From assembly GCA_036744795.1 (NCBI GenBank), contig DAIOHK010000015.1, forward strand, positions 1-52,412: a DNA stretch of 52,412 bases. Reading direction: 5' to 3'. This DNA is from UBA5486 sp036744795. Lineage in GTDB: Bacteria > Bacillota > UBA4882 > UBA10575. The notes beneath the pieces are model-generated. The model saw only the letters and a program-made list of their open reading frames with translations, was not told where the DNA came from and ran no database searches. Of this stretch, positions 1 through 7,981 are shown in pieces. Both the position numbers and the translations under genes were made by a program. Within the stretch, counting starts at the first letter, position 1; each line of letters opens with the position of its first letter.

Positions 1-59
1 GATTCACCCGACCTCCTTCTAAACGCTTACGCGTACTAGCTGTAGTCGGCGTGAACAAC
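1..59. repeat. Palindromic repeat copy R1, cut by the window edge
   Basis: Left arm GATTCACCCGAC (1-12) faces right arm GTCGGCGTGAAC (45-56), an imperfect inverted repeat of the same kind as the copies that follow. The spacer holds a small hairpin, ACGC-TTAC-GCGT (23-34). The outer GTC expected before base 1 lies outside the window, so the copy is truncated by the edge rather than by decay. Confidence 0.6.
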
Positions 60-83
60 TAATAAAAGAAGCCTTCGATGCTT

Positions 84-157
84 GTCGACCCACCTGGCTT
101 TGTTTTCGTTACTTCGTTGCGCGGGCGGGTAGCCAGCGTGGGCGACTACCTAGAAAA
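84..157. repeat. Palindromic repeat copy R2, subfamily A
   Basis: Arms GTCGACCCACCTGGC (84-98) and GCCAGCGTGGGCGAC (132-146) pair imperfectly around a spacer containing CGGGCGGGTA. The right arm is followed by ACTACCTAGAAAAT (144-157), the reverse complement of ATTTTCTAGGTAGT, which differs by one base from the 14-mer bordering the related element at 26259-26396. The spacer and right arm match copies R5 and R6, defining a subfamily distinct from R4 and R7. Confidence 0.7.
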
Positions 158-170
158 TGCTTCGAAGATT

Positions 171-294
171 GTCGATTCATCCGCCTCTGATTTACATCTT
201 CTGGATGGCTTGTCGATTCACCCGGTTTTTGATTTAATCACTTCGTGATGTTAAGGTAACCGGCATGAGCGACTAGGTAGGCGGCATGAACGAC
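171..294. repeat. Palindromic repeat copy R3, interrupted by copy R4
   Basis: Left arm GTCGATTCATCCGCC (171-185) pairs with GGCGGCATGAACGAC (280-294) with one-base bulges. The distance between arms (about 94 bases) is roughly double that in other copies because a complete second copy (R4, 212-275) sits in the spacer. This reads as one element inserted into another, which suggests mobility rather than a fixed local structure. Confidence 0.65.
212..275. repeat. Palindromic repeat copy R4, subfamily B, nested in R3
   Basis: Arms GTCGATTCACCCGG (212-225) and CCGGCATGAGCGAC (260-273), with an internal hairpin ATCACTTCGTGAT in the spacer. The whole unit is nearly identical, in reverse orientation, to copy R7 at 52304-52368, with only about three differences by eye over 64 bases. 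Two near-identical copies 52 kb apart indicate recent spread. Confidence 0.75.
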
Positions 295-300
295 TTGCTG

Positions 301-368
301 GTCGACTCACCTGGCATATATTTTAATTATTTCATGTGTGCGGGCGGGTAGCCAGCGTGAGCGACTAC
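301..368. repeat. Palindromic repeat copy R5, overlapping the trpB stop codon
   Basis: Arms GTCGACTCACCTGGC (301-315) and GCCAGCGTGAGCGAC (351-365) with the subfamily A spacer CGGGCGGGTA. Read on the minus strand the element starts TAGTCGCTCACGC, and its first three bases are the TAG stop of trpB (365-367). Confidence 0.7.
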
Positions 369-1549
369 TTTCTAAGAATTTGAGCAATCTCGGCTACATC
401 CTTATCTCCACGGCCGGAGAGACAGATAATGATCGTTTGCTCCTTATCCAGCTTAGCAGCAAGTTTTAAAGCATAGGCGACTGCATGGGAACTCTCAATG
501 GCGGGGATAATCCCTTCTACCTTAGAAAGTTTTAAAAAGGCATCGATTGCTTCTTGGTCTGTGACTGTAACATACTGGGCTCGGCCACTGTCTTTGTAAA
601 AGGAGTGTTCCGGTCCAACTCCTGGATAATCCAGCCCTGCGGCGATGGAATAGACGGGCAAGGGTTCGCCCTGGCCATCCTGGAGTAAATAACATTTGAA
701 GCCGTGGATAATACCAGGTGTTCCCATGGTAATGGTGGCGGCATGGTCCGGAGTATCCAAACCTTTACCAGCTGGTTCTACTCCAACCATTTTAACTTCC
801 AGGTCATCATAGAAGGGTGCAAACAAGCCGATGGAATTACTTCCCCCACCAACACAGGCGATCAGATAATCCGGGAGCTTTCCTTCTACTTCTAGAATCT
901 GCTCTTTGGCTTCAGTGCCAATCACTGATTGGAAGTATTTGACCATCTCCGGATAGGGCTCAGGTCCAACAGCAGAACCAAGCATATAATAGGTGTCTTT
1001 ATAATTGAGAATTAAATCCTTTAGTGCTTCGTCGACCGCATCTTTTAGGGTTCGGGTTCCAGTTTTAACAGAAACCACTTTAGCGCCTAGAAGCTCCATA
1101 CGGAAGACATTTAAGGCTTGCCGGCGGGTATCTTCTTCCCCCATGTAGATAACACATTCCATCTCAAATAAGGCACAGGCCGTAGCAGTGGCTACCCCAT
1201 GTTGACCGGCACCGGTTTCAGCAATGATCCGTTTTTTTCCTAAGCGTTTAGCCAGCAGAACCTGGCCAATGGTGTTGTTAATTTTGTGGGCACCAGTATG
1301 GTTTAGATCTTCCCGCTTAAGATAAATCTTGGCCCCGCCAATTTCACTTGTTAGTCTTTCTGCAAAATAGAGTGGACTTGGCCTCCCGACAAAGTACTTC
1401 AAGTAGTAGGTAAGTTCTTTTTGGAACTCCTCATCCTCTTTGAATCGGTAAAACGCCTCTTTGACCTCATCTAACACTGGAATTAAATCCTCGGGGACAA
1501 AACGTCCTCCATACGCACCAAAAAATCCTTTTTCATCTGGTAAACTCAT
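365..1549 (-). CDS. trpB: Tryptophan synthase beta chain
   Basis: 394-residue TrpB, full length for the standard family. It condenses indole with L-serine to make tryptophan using pyridoxal phosphate. The PLP lysine is K89 in HTGAHKINN, the catalytic glutamate is E111 in AETGAGQHG, and the glycine-rich phosphate loop CVGGGSNSIG is present, so it should be active. An SD-like GGAG lies 9-10 bases before the ATG. No other trp gene is visible: about 600 bases upstream are non-coding and the downstream side runs straight into repeats, so trpB appears detached from trpA unless trpA lies beyond the window edge. The TAG stop is contributed by the palindromic repeat at 301-368. Confidence 0.97.
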   Translation of the reverse strand: MSLPDEKGFFGAYGGRFVPEDLIPVLDEVKEAFYRFKEDEEFQKELTYYLKYFVGRPSPLYFAERLTSEIGGAKIYLKREDLNHTGAHKINNTIGQVLLAKRLGKKRIIAETGAGQHGVATATACALFEMECVIYMGEEDTRRQALNVFRMELLGAKVVSVKTGTRTLKDAVDEALKDLILNYKDTYYMLGSAVGPEPYPEMVKYFQSVIGTEAKEQILEVEGKLPDYLIACVGGGSNSIGLFAPFYDDLEVKMVGVEPAGKGLDTPDHAATITMGTPGIIHGFKCYLLQDGQGEPLPVYSIAAGLDYPGVGPEHSFYKDSGRAQYVTVTDQEAIDAFLKLSKVEGIIPAIESSHAVAYALKLAAKLDKEQTIIICLSGRGDKDVAEIAQILRK

Positions 1550-2153
1550 CTCATCTAGCTCCTCTCAACTAATCTCGATACTGATCTATAGTAAAAACGT
1601 TTTGTTCAGTATTTGTTTACGCTGGTATTTTAACATACGATAAAGTATAAGAAAAATCAACAATTGATGATGACCAACTTTGAAATATTTTCTTAAGTAT
1701 ATCTATAAATTTTTACTATAGGGTCAGTATTAAAAATAATCCTACCTTATTTAAGAACGGTGGTCAAGAGGGGAAATAAATAAATATTGAAGAATTGCAA
1801 AATGCCTATTGCAGGTTGTTTGTTATTTGTGATTAATTACGGCAGAGGTAAGTTAGTTCCAATATTTTCTCCCTTTGTAAAATATATGGCCTCTTTTATT
1901 TTCAATATTTAGTAAAATAAAAATGTATCATTTATTAAAAAAGTAAGGTGATACAAATTGAAGGAAAAGTAAGAATAAGGTAGAATCAACTGTAATAATA
2001 CGGTATATGCAGTTTTGAGCTAATTGATACTAAAGTAAGGAGATAATAATTTGATAAAAAATATATATATTTTCAGACTGAAAGAGCAGGATTTTTACGG
2101 AACATCAAAAGAGGGGAAAAAACTCTTTAAATAAAAGAATTAGGAGGAAAGTT
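1550..2153. other. Divergent intergenic region between trpB and the HEXXH protein
   Basis: About 600 AT-rich bases with no recognised gene. It must hold promoters for both flanking genes. Visible structure is limited to an inverted repeat TGTATCA...TGATACA near 1924-1955 and a possible 27-codon ORF at 2051-2134. I saw no T-box features upstream of trpB. Confidence 0.5.
2051..2134 (+). CDS. Possible 27-residue leader ORF
   Basis: A TTG-started ORF with a good ribosome site (TAAGGAG, then about nine bases) ends 19 bases before the start of the large HEXXH protein. The peptide is basic and begins MIKNIYIFRLKEQ. It overlaps a small AAAGAG/CTCTTT hairpin. Nothing identifies it as a known leader peptide and a chance ORF is just as likely. 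Confidence 0.2.
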   Translation: MIKNIYIFRLKEQDFYGTSKEGKKLFK

Positions 2154-4787
2154 ATGAGAAAAGTTCCTTTTATCTTAGTACTGACTGCCTTTTTATTACT
2201 GATCCCAGCATTTGCCAGTGCTGCTACAGATTGGAGAGCCTTAAAAACTGAGTATTTTACTGTTTTTTATCAACCGGGATTTGAGGAACAGGCCAAAGAG
2301 GTTTTGCAAACACTGGAGTATTATCGGCCGGAGGTTGAGAAACTTACCGATAACCGTCGATTACATTTACCAGTGGTAATTAATGATCTTGGAATTATTC
2401 CCAATGGTCAAGCAAACCCTTATTTAAACTGGGTACAGCTTTTCTGGTATCCGCCGGGAACCGGCTTAATTGGTACAGTAGAAGATTGGAATGCCATGGT
2501 AGCGGTGCATGAGTATACTCATATATTACAAATGACCAATGTCGGAAAAGGACCGCAGGTATTCTGCCGTCTTTTTGGTGATATCCTTTCCCCAAATGTA
2601 TTTATTCCTGGCTGGATGGTTGAAGGGATTACAGTCTATAGTGAATCCCGGCTCTGGGATTACCAAGGCCGGTTAAACGATGGGAAATTTGATGCCTACA
2701 TTGGAGCACGGGCAGCAGACGGACGTTTTCCTTCAATTGTTGATGCTACCTTTGATCCGTTTGAGTTTCAATTAGAAGGAATTTATACCTTTGGCGGTGT
2801 CTTTTTTAATTTTCTAGCCAAAGAATATGGAGAAGAAAAATTAACGGAATTTTTTAATGCCCGTGGATCATCATGGGATTCTTTAGATAAGAACGCCAAA
2901 AAAGTATTTGGTAAGTCTTTTCCTCAATTATGGGAGGAATGGAAGTCTTACGAAAACGAGCGGTTTAAAGATTTCTATATTGATGGGGAGCAGGTTACAA
3001 GGGACGGATGGAGCGTGAGCGATCCATTTATTGTTGAAGGAAGCGATGGTACAGGGAAGCTATACTATAAGAAAACAAAGCCAGTGAAGACTGGGGTTAA
3101 TAATGTTTTTTATTCTACAGAGATCATTGAAAGAAACCTGAGCACTCAGGAAGAGCAGGTGATTATTTCTACGACTTCTTCATTTGTACTTCCTTTGAAA
3201 GTTATTGATAATAAATTATATTATGGTGTTTATGAACAAAAACCTGGTTACGGCAATGCGTGGTACCAAGGATATGGAGGGTACGCCCTGCTTCGGGAGA
3301 AGGATCTTGTTTCTGGTAAAGACAAGTTGGTATTATCCGGAGAGATTAGAGCCTATGATTTGATGCCAGATGGGCGTATTTTGTATGCGGAGGCTAAAAG
3401 GGACGGTTTTGGCTCCAAGCTTTATCTCTATACTCCGGAGGAGGGTAGTGAGCTATTATACGAATTAGATTATTTAATTGATGAAATAGCAGTTGATGGT
3501 GGGCGGATTTTATTTGTTGCCAGAGAAAACAGGAAAAATACTAACTTGTTTCTCTTTTCTTTAGCTACAGGAGAATTGAAACCGCTTATTAGCACACCTT
3601 ATGCCGAATATGGTGTTTCACTTTCAGGAGAACAAGTTTATTTCCATGCTAATTACGGCAAGAAATATTCTATTTATTGCTACGATTTCTCGGATAATAA
3701 GGTTTACCAGATGACTACTGGGGGATATGCAACTTATCCGGTGTTTAATAAAAAAGAAGAAGATTTATATTTTATTGGGTTAAATTCTTATGGTTTTGAT
3801 TTTTACCGCAAAGCAGCTGTTTTTAATGAATATAAGTTACCAGAGGTGTCTCCGGAGGTCTGGCCGGAGCTTAGTTGGGAAGAACTAGACATACAAGAAG
3901 GAGGTTATTGGGAGAATGTAAAAACCTTGACTCCTAAGATTATCTTACCTAATTATTATTTCGAGCAAGACAAAGAGGAAATAGGTTTAACCTTTTTGGG
4001 AAGTGATGCAGTGGGGAATCTCCCTATATATCAGCTTGGGGTCAATTATGATCTTAAACAAAAAAAGTGGGGACCCGATGCTACTTTTCAATTAAATTTC
4101 TTCCCTCCGTTAGGAATAGCCTTAGGCTATAACAGGAGGCAGGAACGTCCTTTTTATCTGGATGTAAACTATCCGCTTCTTACTCGCCTTTCGCCGGGTG
4201 TTTCTCAGCTTACCCTCGGTTCTTCTGTAAATTCCGGTCATGATCAGGGGGTAGAGATAACCCCTTATGCTTCGCTTGGTTTTCAGTTTCCTAGGATGAG
4301 AGCCAACTTAAACCTAGAGGTTCCAATAGAAGATAAATCCTGGGGTAATGATACTCAGCGGATTGGTTATTATGGAGAATTAATGGTGGAGCAAAATTGT
4401 TTAGGTGGAGAACTGTTATTAAAGGCTGATGCTATTTATGATCCAGAGAATCAGGACAAGGTATTTCCACGGATTAGGGGTTATAGGAAAGCATTAACTG
4501 CTAAAAAGGGAGGGGTATATACCGCAGAGTATTCCAGGACGCTTCTCCCGGTCCGTAAAGGTTCCTGGTTTTTCAGGTCGTATTTAGAAGATTTATGTAC
4601 CTCCCTCTTTGTAGATGCTGCTGTTCCTACGGAAGGAAAGTATCAATTATCTTATGGGCTTGAATTATATCAGGAGATCAAGATAGACTTGGGGCTGATG
4701 ATTTTTATGATTAATCCGGGGATAGGGATAGGGTTTGATTATGATGGAAATTTCTTTACCGAAATAGTGCTCAAAGGATGGATTTAA
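2154..4787 (+). CDS. Secreted HEXXH metallopeptidase fused to propeller-like and outer-membrane barrel-like regions
   Basis: 877 residues. Residues 1-24 form a signal peptide ending ASA-A. Residues about 25-280 resemble a gluzincin (peptidase MA-like) domain: HEYTH at 119-123 gives two zinc ligands and the catalytic Glu, and GWMVEGITVYSE (153-164) offers the third ligand, probably E157. Residues about 290-590 show repeated beta-strand blocks of the TolB/PD40 type. Residues about 640-877 look like a beta-barrel: alternating strands, the RGY motif in FPRIRGYRKAL and a later LFVDAA block recall BamA/Omp85 proteins. I infer a cell-surface protease anchored in an outer membrane. SD AGGAGGAAAG precedes the ATG. 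It appears monocistronic. Substrate is unknown. Peptidase and signal peptide are firm; the barrel assignment is less so. Confidence 0.75.
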   Translation: MRKVPFILVLTAFLLLIPAFASAATDWRALKTEYFTVFYQPGFEEQAKEVLQTLEYYRPEVEKLTDNRRLHLPVVINDLGIIPNGQANPYLNWVQLFWYPPGTGLIGTVEDWNAMVAVHEYTHILQMTNVGKGPQVFCRLFGDILSPNVFIPGWMVEGITVYSESRLWDYQGRLNDGKFDAYIGARAADGRFPSIVDATFDPFEFQLEGIYTFGGVFFNFLAKEYGEEKLTEFFNARGSSWDSLDKNAKKVFGKSFPQLWEEWKSYENERFKDFYIDGEQVTRDGWSVSDPFIVEGSDGTGKLYYKKTKPVKTGVNNVFYSTEIIERNLSTQEEQVIISTTSSFVLPLKVIDNKLYYGVYEQKPGYGNAWYQGYGGYALLREKDLVSGKDKLVLSGEIRAYDLMPDGRILYAEAKRDGFGSKLYLYTPEEGSELLYELDYLIDEIAVDGGRILFVARENRKNTNLFLFSLATGELKPLISTPYAEYGVSLSGEQVYFHANYGKKYSIYCYDFSDNKVYQMTTGGYATYPVFNKKEEDLYFIGLNSYGFDFYRKAAVFNEYKLPEVSPEVWPELSWEELDIQEGGYWENVKTLTPKIILPNYYFEQDKEEIGLTFLGSDAVGNLPIYQLGVNYDLKQKKWGPDATFQLNFFPPLGIALGYNRRQERPFYLDVNYPLLTRLSPGVSQLTLGSSVNSGHDQGVEITPYASLGFQFPRMRANLNLEVPIEDKSWGNDTQRIGYYGELMVEQNCLGGELLLKADAIYDPENQDKVFPRIRGYRKALTAKKGGVYTAEYSRTLLPVRKGSWFFRSYLEDLCTSLFVDAAVPTEGKYQLSYGLELYQEIKIDLGLMIFMINPGIGIGFDYDGNFFTEIVLKGWI

Positions 4788-4874
4788 AAGTAAATATTCT
4801 GGATGTCTGCAAATACCAGATTCAGAGAAAATGAGAAAGACCTAAATCTTCCCCCATACTTTACAGCTGCCTGA

Positions 4875-5036
4875 TACTATTTTTTGCTAATTCTTCTTGA
4901 TAGTTCGGGAAAGTATATAAAAAAGCATTCCTTTGAGTTTTATCAGAAAATAGGTTTTATGATTGTTGGTGTGCTGTCAGATGCTAATGGAATAGGGAAA
5001 CCCGATATATATATGGCAAAAAGGATAAGAAAATAA
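4875..5036 (+). pseudogene. C-terminal remnant of a GNAT acetyltransferase
   Basis: An open frame without a start codon reads, from 4911, KYIKKHSFEFYQKIGF and later GVLSDANGIGKPDIYMAKRI before a TAA at 5034. The FYQKIGF and DANGIGKPDIYMAKR blocks are typical of the C-terminal end of GNAT-family N-acetyltransferases. The N-terminal two thirds, including most of the acetyl-CoA site, are missing, and an in-frame stop lies at 4872. The remnant sits just upstream of the preQ1 riboswitch and is probably a decayed gene. Confidence 0.6.
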
Positions 5037-5076
5037 TAAAAGCTTGTTTAGAGGAAAAGTATATTATATAATAAAG

Positions 5077-5116
5077 CCTGCGGTACCAGGTAACCCGCAA
5101 GAACAAAACTGGAGGT
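5077..5116 (+). promoter_or_regulatory. preQ1-I riboswitch controlling yhhQ-queF translation
   Basis: Stem P1 is TGCGG (5079-5083) with CCGCA (5095-5099). Loop bases CCAG (5086-5089) can pair with CTGG (5109-5112) at the end of an A-rich tail (AGAACAAAA), forming the H-type pseudoknot of preQ1 class I aptamers. CTGG overlaps the SD GGAGG (5111-5115) of the gene starting at 5125, so ligand binding should hide the ribosome site. Both downstream genes act in the preQ1/queuosine pathway, which supports the call. Confidence 0.88.
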
Positions 5117-5124
5117 ACTTTATA

Positions 5125-5832
5125 ATGTTGTCAAAAAATAATCGAAACACAATTTCTCCTCTTTACCTGATCTTATCTTGCTTCTTTATTACTTCTCTTC
5201 TAATCTCCAATATCATTGCCGGAAAAATGGCAACCTTTTTTGGGATTACTCTCCCAGCCGCAGTGGTACTCTTCCCACTAACTTATATCTTTGGGGATGT
5301 ATTAACAGAAGTATATGGGTTCAAAAAAGCCCGGCTTACGATCTGGATTGGCTTATTTGCTAATCTCTTTATGGTTCTGATCTTTACGCTGACTTTGGCT
5401 TTACCTTATCCGGATTTTTGGGTAAATCAAGAAGCCTATAAAACAGTTTTAGGAATGACACCACGATTGGTTTTGGCTTCATTAGTGGCTTATTTTGCGG
5501 GTGAGTTTCTAAACTCTGTAGTTTTATCAAGATTAAAGGTGAGAACTAAAGGCCGGATGCTTTGGGTACGTACGATTGGTTCGACAATCGTAGGTGAAGG
5601 AATTGATACTCTCTTATTTATCACGATTGCTTTTACGGGTACTATGCCCTTTGGGGTGCTAAAAAATATAATGCTGGCCCAATATTTATGGAAAGTTACG
5701 TATGAAATTTTGGTTACTCCGTTAACCTATTTATTAGTGGGATGGATTAAGAAAAAAGAACAAATGGATGTCTATGACCATGATGTTAAATATAATCCAT
5801 TTAGTTTAGATTGGAGGCGAGATCATGAGTGA
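5125..5832 (+). CDS. yhhQ: Queuosine precursor transporter, YhhQ/VUT family
   Basis: 235-residue integral membrane protein of the YhhQ (DUF165) family, which imports queuosine precursors such as preQ0/preQ1. About six hydrophobic segments are visible, and the FGDVLTEVYGF block (positions 51-61) together with GSTIVGEGIDTLLF is characteristic. The ATG at 5125 is chosen because GGAGGT lies nine bases upstream and is part of the preQ1 riboswitch; an in-frame extension to 5044 would run through the aptamer. The C-terminus overlaps queF by eight bases, so the two genes are one operon, and regulation is probably translational through preQ1. Confidence 0.9.
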   Translation: MLSKNNRNTISPLYLILSCFFITSLLISNIIAGKMATFFGITLPAAVVLFPLTYIFGDVLTEVYGFKKARLTIWIGLFANLFMVLIFTLTLALPYPDFWVNQEAYKTVLGMTPRLVLASLVAYFAGEFLNSVVLSRLKVRTKGRMLWVRTIGSTIVGEGIDTLLFITIAFTGTMPFGVLKNIMLAQYLWKVTYEILVTPLTYLLVGWIKKKEQMDVYDHDVKYNPFSLDWRRDHE

Positions 5833-6214
5833 ATTTGAATTCAGTGCATTGGGGAAAAATGTAAGAAAGCCCTCTCGAACACTTGATACTTTTCCCAAGC
5901 CGGATGGGGTGGAGACTGTTATTATGGAGAGTGATGAAGTAACTAGTCTTTGTCCGGTAACCGGGCAGCCTGATTGGGAGACGGTGACGATTGAATATGC
6001 TCCTGATAAGGCTTGCATAGAAAGCAAAAGTTTAAAGCTTTATTTATGGAGTTTCCGTGAAGAAGGGGCTTTCTGTGAAGCTTTGGCGGCTCAGATTGCT
6101 AAAGATATTGCTACAGCCTGTAAACCCTTCTGGGTTGAAGTGGTTGTTACCCAGAAGCCGCGTGGGGGAGTCAAATTAGTCGCTAAGGCCAGAGTTGATG
6201 GAAATGAAAAGTAA
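5825..6214 (+). CDS. queF: NADPH-dependent 7-cyano-7-deazaguanine reductase
   Basis: 129-residue unimodular QueF, which reduces preQ0 to preQ1 in queuosine biosynthesis. The catalytic Cys43 and Asp50 in SLCPVTGQPDW have the expected seven-residue spacing, and the family signature ESKSLKLYLWSF follows at residues about 66-77. Length fits the short T-fold form. It overlaps yhhQ by eight bases, with SD GGAGGCGAG inside the end of yhhQ, and a strong terminator follows at 6240-6272. The pair gives the cell either import of a precursor or its reduction, both shut down when preQ1 is abundant. Confidence 0.95.
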   Translation: MSEFEFSALGKNVRKPSRTLDTFPKPDGVETVIMESDEVTSLCPVTGQPDWETVTIEYAPDKACIESKSLKLYLWSFREEGAFCEALAAQIAKDIATACKPFWVEVVVTQKPRGGVKLVAKARVDGNEK

Positions 6215-6239
6215 TCTTTAAGCTAAAAGAAAACACCCA

Positions 6240-6272
6240 GGGACTATTGCATAATGCAACAGTCCCTTTTTT
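6240..6272 (+). terminator. Rho-independent terminator of yhhQ-queF
   Basis: Stem GGGACT (6240-6245) with AGTCCC (6261-6266), extended inside by TTGC/GCAA around ATAAT, followed by six T (6267-6272). It ends the queuosine operon. Confidence 0.85.
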
Positions 6273-6454
6273 AACATGAAAAACTTGAACGAAGTTTTGT
6301 TAACTTATAATAAAAGATAAGGCAAAGAATTTAAGAATGGTGAAAATAAATGATATAATTAAAAAGGTTTTATACAGGGCAAATGTAATACAAGAGAATG
6401 ATAATGGTCGTAATGAGGAAACTTAGAAGTAACAAATTTTTGGAGGAAGATATC

Positions 6455-7861
6455 TTGAAACACATAGGATTGAAGCAACGACTCGAAAATAGATTTACCT
6501 TTCATTCCAATCCGATGTGGCAAGAGATCATCCAAATTACATGGCCTGCATTTATTGAATTAGTGATGTCTACTTTGTTTGGTATGGTTGATATGATGAT
6601 GGTTGGACGTCTAAGTCCGGCGGCCATTGCTGCAGTAGGTTTGACCAATCAGCCGGTGAGATTATTGATGGCAATCTTTGCTGCAGTTAATATCGGAACA
6701 ACTACGCTTGTTGCCTGGAATATTGGTGCTAAAAACCTTAAAAATGCACGTTCTGTTACCCGCCAGATTCTTGTGATCAATACAATCCTGGGGATAATTA
6801 TGGGCGCTTTAGGGGTATTATCTGCCCGCCCTATTATCAGGTTTATGGGAGCAAAGCCTGATACCATAGATACTGCAACCCTCTATTTCCAAATTGTCGC
6901 CTCCGGCTTGATCTTTCAGGCTGTAACAATGGGTATTACGGCTTCTTTACGTGGAGCTGGGGAGACGAAAATACCAATGCTCTATAATGTTGGTAGTAAT
7001 CTGTTGAATGTTTTTGGAAATTACGTTCTGATCTATGGGAAATTTGGTTTTCCTCAATTGGGGGTAGCAGGGGCTGCCATATCAACTACTTGCTCGATGC
7101 TGATTGCCTGTTTAATAGGGCTGTATGTGATTTATTTTTCCCGTCAATCTAAAATTACTTTAAAATTCAAAGATGATTACCGGCTCAATCCGGATATTGT
7201 AAAAAAGGTGTTTTCTATAGGCCTGCCAGCAGCTATGGAACAATTTGTATTGCAGAGCGGTTTGATCTTATTTGCGCGGACAGTCTCTAGTTTAGGAACA
7301 TCTAGTTTCGCCGCTCATCAGATTGGCCTTAATATTAGTGGTTTATCATTTTCTCCCAGTATGGCTTTTGGTGTCGCCGCTACTACACTTGTCGGTCAGA
7401 GCCTTGGTGCTAATGAAGAAGATAAAGCAGAAAGATATGCCCAAGTTATTCATAAACTAGCAATTAGTGTTTCTGGTTTTATTGGCCTGATGTATTTTCT
7501 ATTCTCACATCAACTAGCCCATTTATATACATCTGACTTTGCAGTAGCAGCAATGGCTGGTACGGTTCTGAAAATTTTAGCCCTAGGCTTACCCGGTCAG
7601 TCTACCCAACTTTCCCTTTCCGGAGCTCTTCGTGGAGCCGGTGATACGATGTATCCTTTATATGCATCCATGTTAGGTATTTGGGTTTTCCGGGTTTTTA
7701 TGGCTTACGTATTTGTAGTGATCTTTCACTGGGGTTTAATCGGGGCCTGGATTGCCTTTGCTTTGGATCAATATACCCGCTCACTTGTTATTTATTTTCG
7801 TTTCCGCTCGGGGAAATGGAAGAATATTAGATCAAGAGTGGAGAAACCAAAGTTTAGTTAG
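6455..7861 (+). CDS. MATE family multidrug/cation exporter
   Basis: 468-residue membrane protein with about twelve hydrophobic segments in two similar halves, as in the MATE (NorM/DinF-like) family of Na+- or H+-driven exporters. Characteristic stretches are GMVDMMMVGRLSP near the N-terminus, ASLRGAGETKIPM, and the matching second-half block LSGALRGAGDTMYPL. The TTG at 6455 is preferred because GGAGGA lies about eight bases before it; a longer frame back to 6398 has no ribosome site. It stands alone between the queF terminator and a hairpin shared with the convergent ymaF-like gene. Substrate cannot be told from sequence. Confidence 0.9.
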   Translation: MKHIGLKQRLENRFTFHSNPMWQEIIQITWPAFIELVMSTLFGMVDMMMVGRLSPAAIAAVGLTNQPVRLLMAIFAAVNIGTTTLVAWNIGAKNLKNARSVTRQILVINTILGIIMGALGVLSARPIIRFMGAKPDTIDTATLYFQIVASGLIFQAVTMGITASLRGAGETKIPMLYNVGSNLLNVFGNYVLIYGKFGFPQLGVAGAAISTTCSMLIACLIGLYVIYFSRQSKITLKFKDDYRLNPDIVKKVFSIGLPAAMEQFVLQSGLILFARTVSSLGTSSFAAHQIGLNISGLSFSPSMAFGVAATTLVGQSLGANEEDKAERYAQVIHKLAISVSGFIGLMYFLFSHQLAHLYTSDFAVAAMAGTVLKILALGLPGQSTQLSLSGALRGAGDTMYPLYASMLGIWVFRVFMAYVFVVIFHWGLIGAWIAFALDQYTRSLVIYFRFRSGKWKNIRSRVEKPKFS

Positions 7862-7902
7862 AGCCCTGAGATAGTTCTACGATAATGAAACAATAGTTAA
7901 TT

Positions 7903-7928
7903 AAAGCTGCTGGCTTGCCAGCAGCTTT
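7903..7928. terminator. Perfect 12-bp hairpin between convergent genes
   Basis: AAAGCTGCTGGC (7903-7914) and GCCAGCAGCTTT (7917-7928) pair perfectly with a two-base spacer. T residues follow on both strands only as TTT, so this is a weak but symmetrical terminator candidate between the MATE gene (plus) and the YmaF-like gene (minus). Confidence 0.6.
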
Positions 7929-7981
7929 ACTGTAAATTGGCTATCGGGTCGGTTATTTGACTAGTCTTGAACACTTTCACC

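Noticed and set aside
1..368. Repeat cluster considered as a CRISPR array or integron attC sites
   Set aside because: Repeats differ in size and orientation, spacers are not uniform, one copy is nested in another, and there is no GTTRRRY core or cas/integrase gene nearby.
1550..1760. Possible T-box or trp leader before trpB
   Set aside because: No T-box consensus or run of Trp codons was found on the minus strand.
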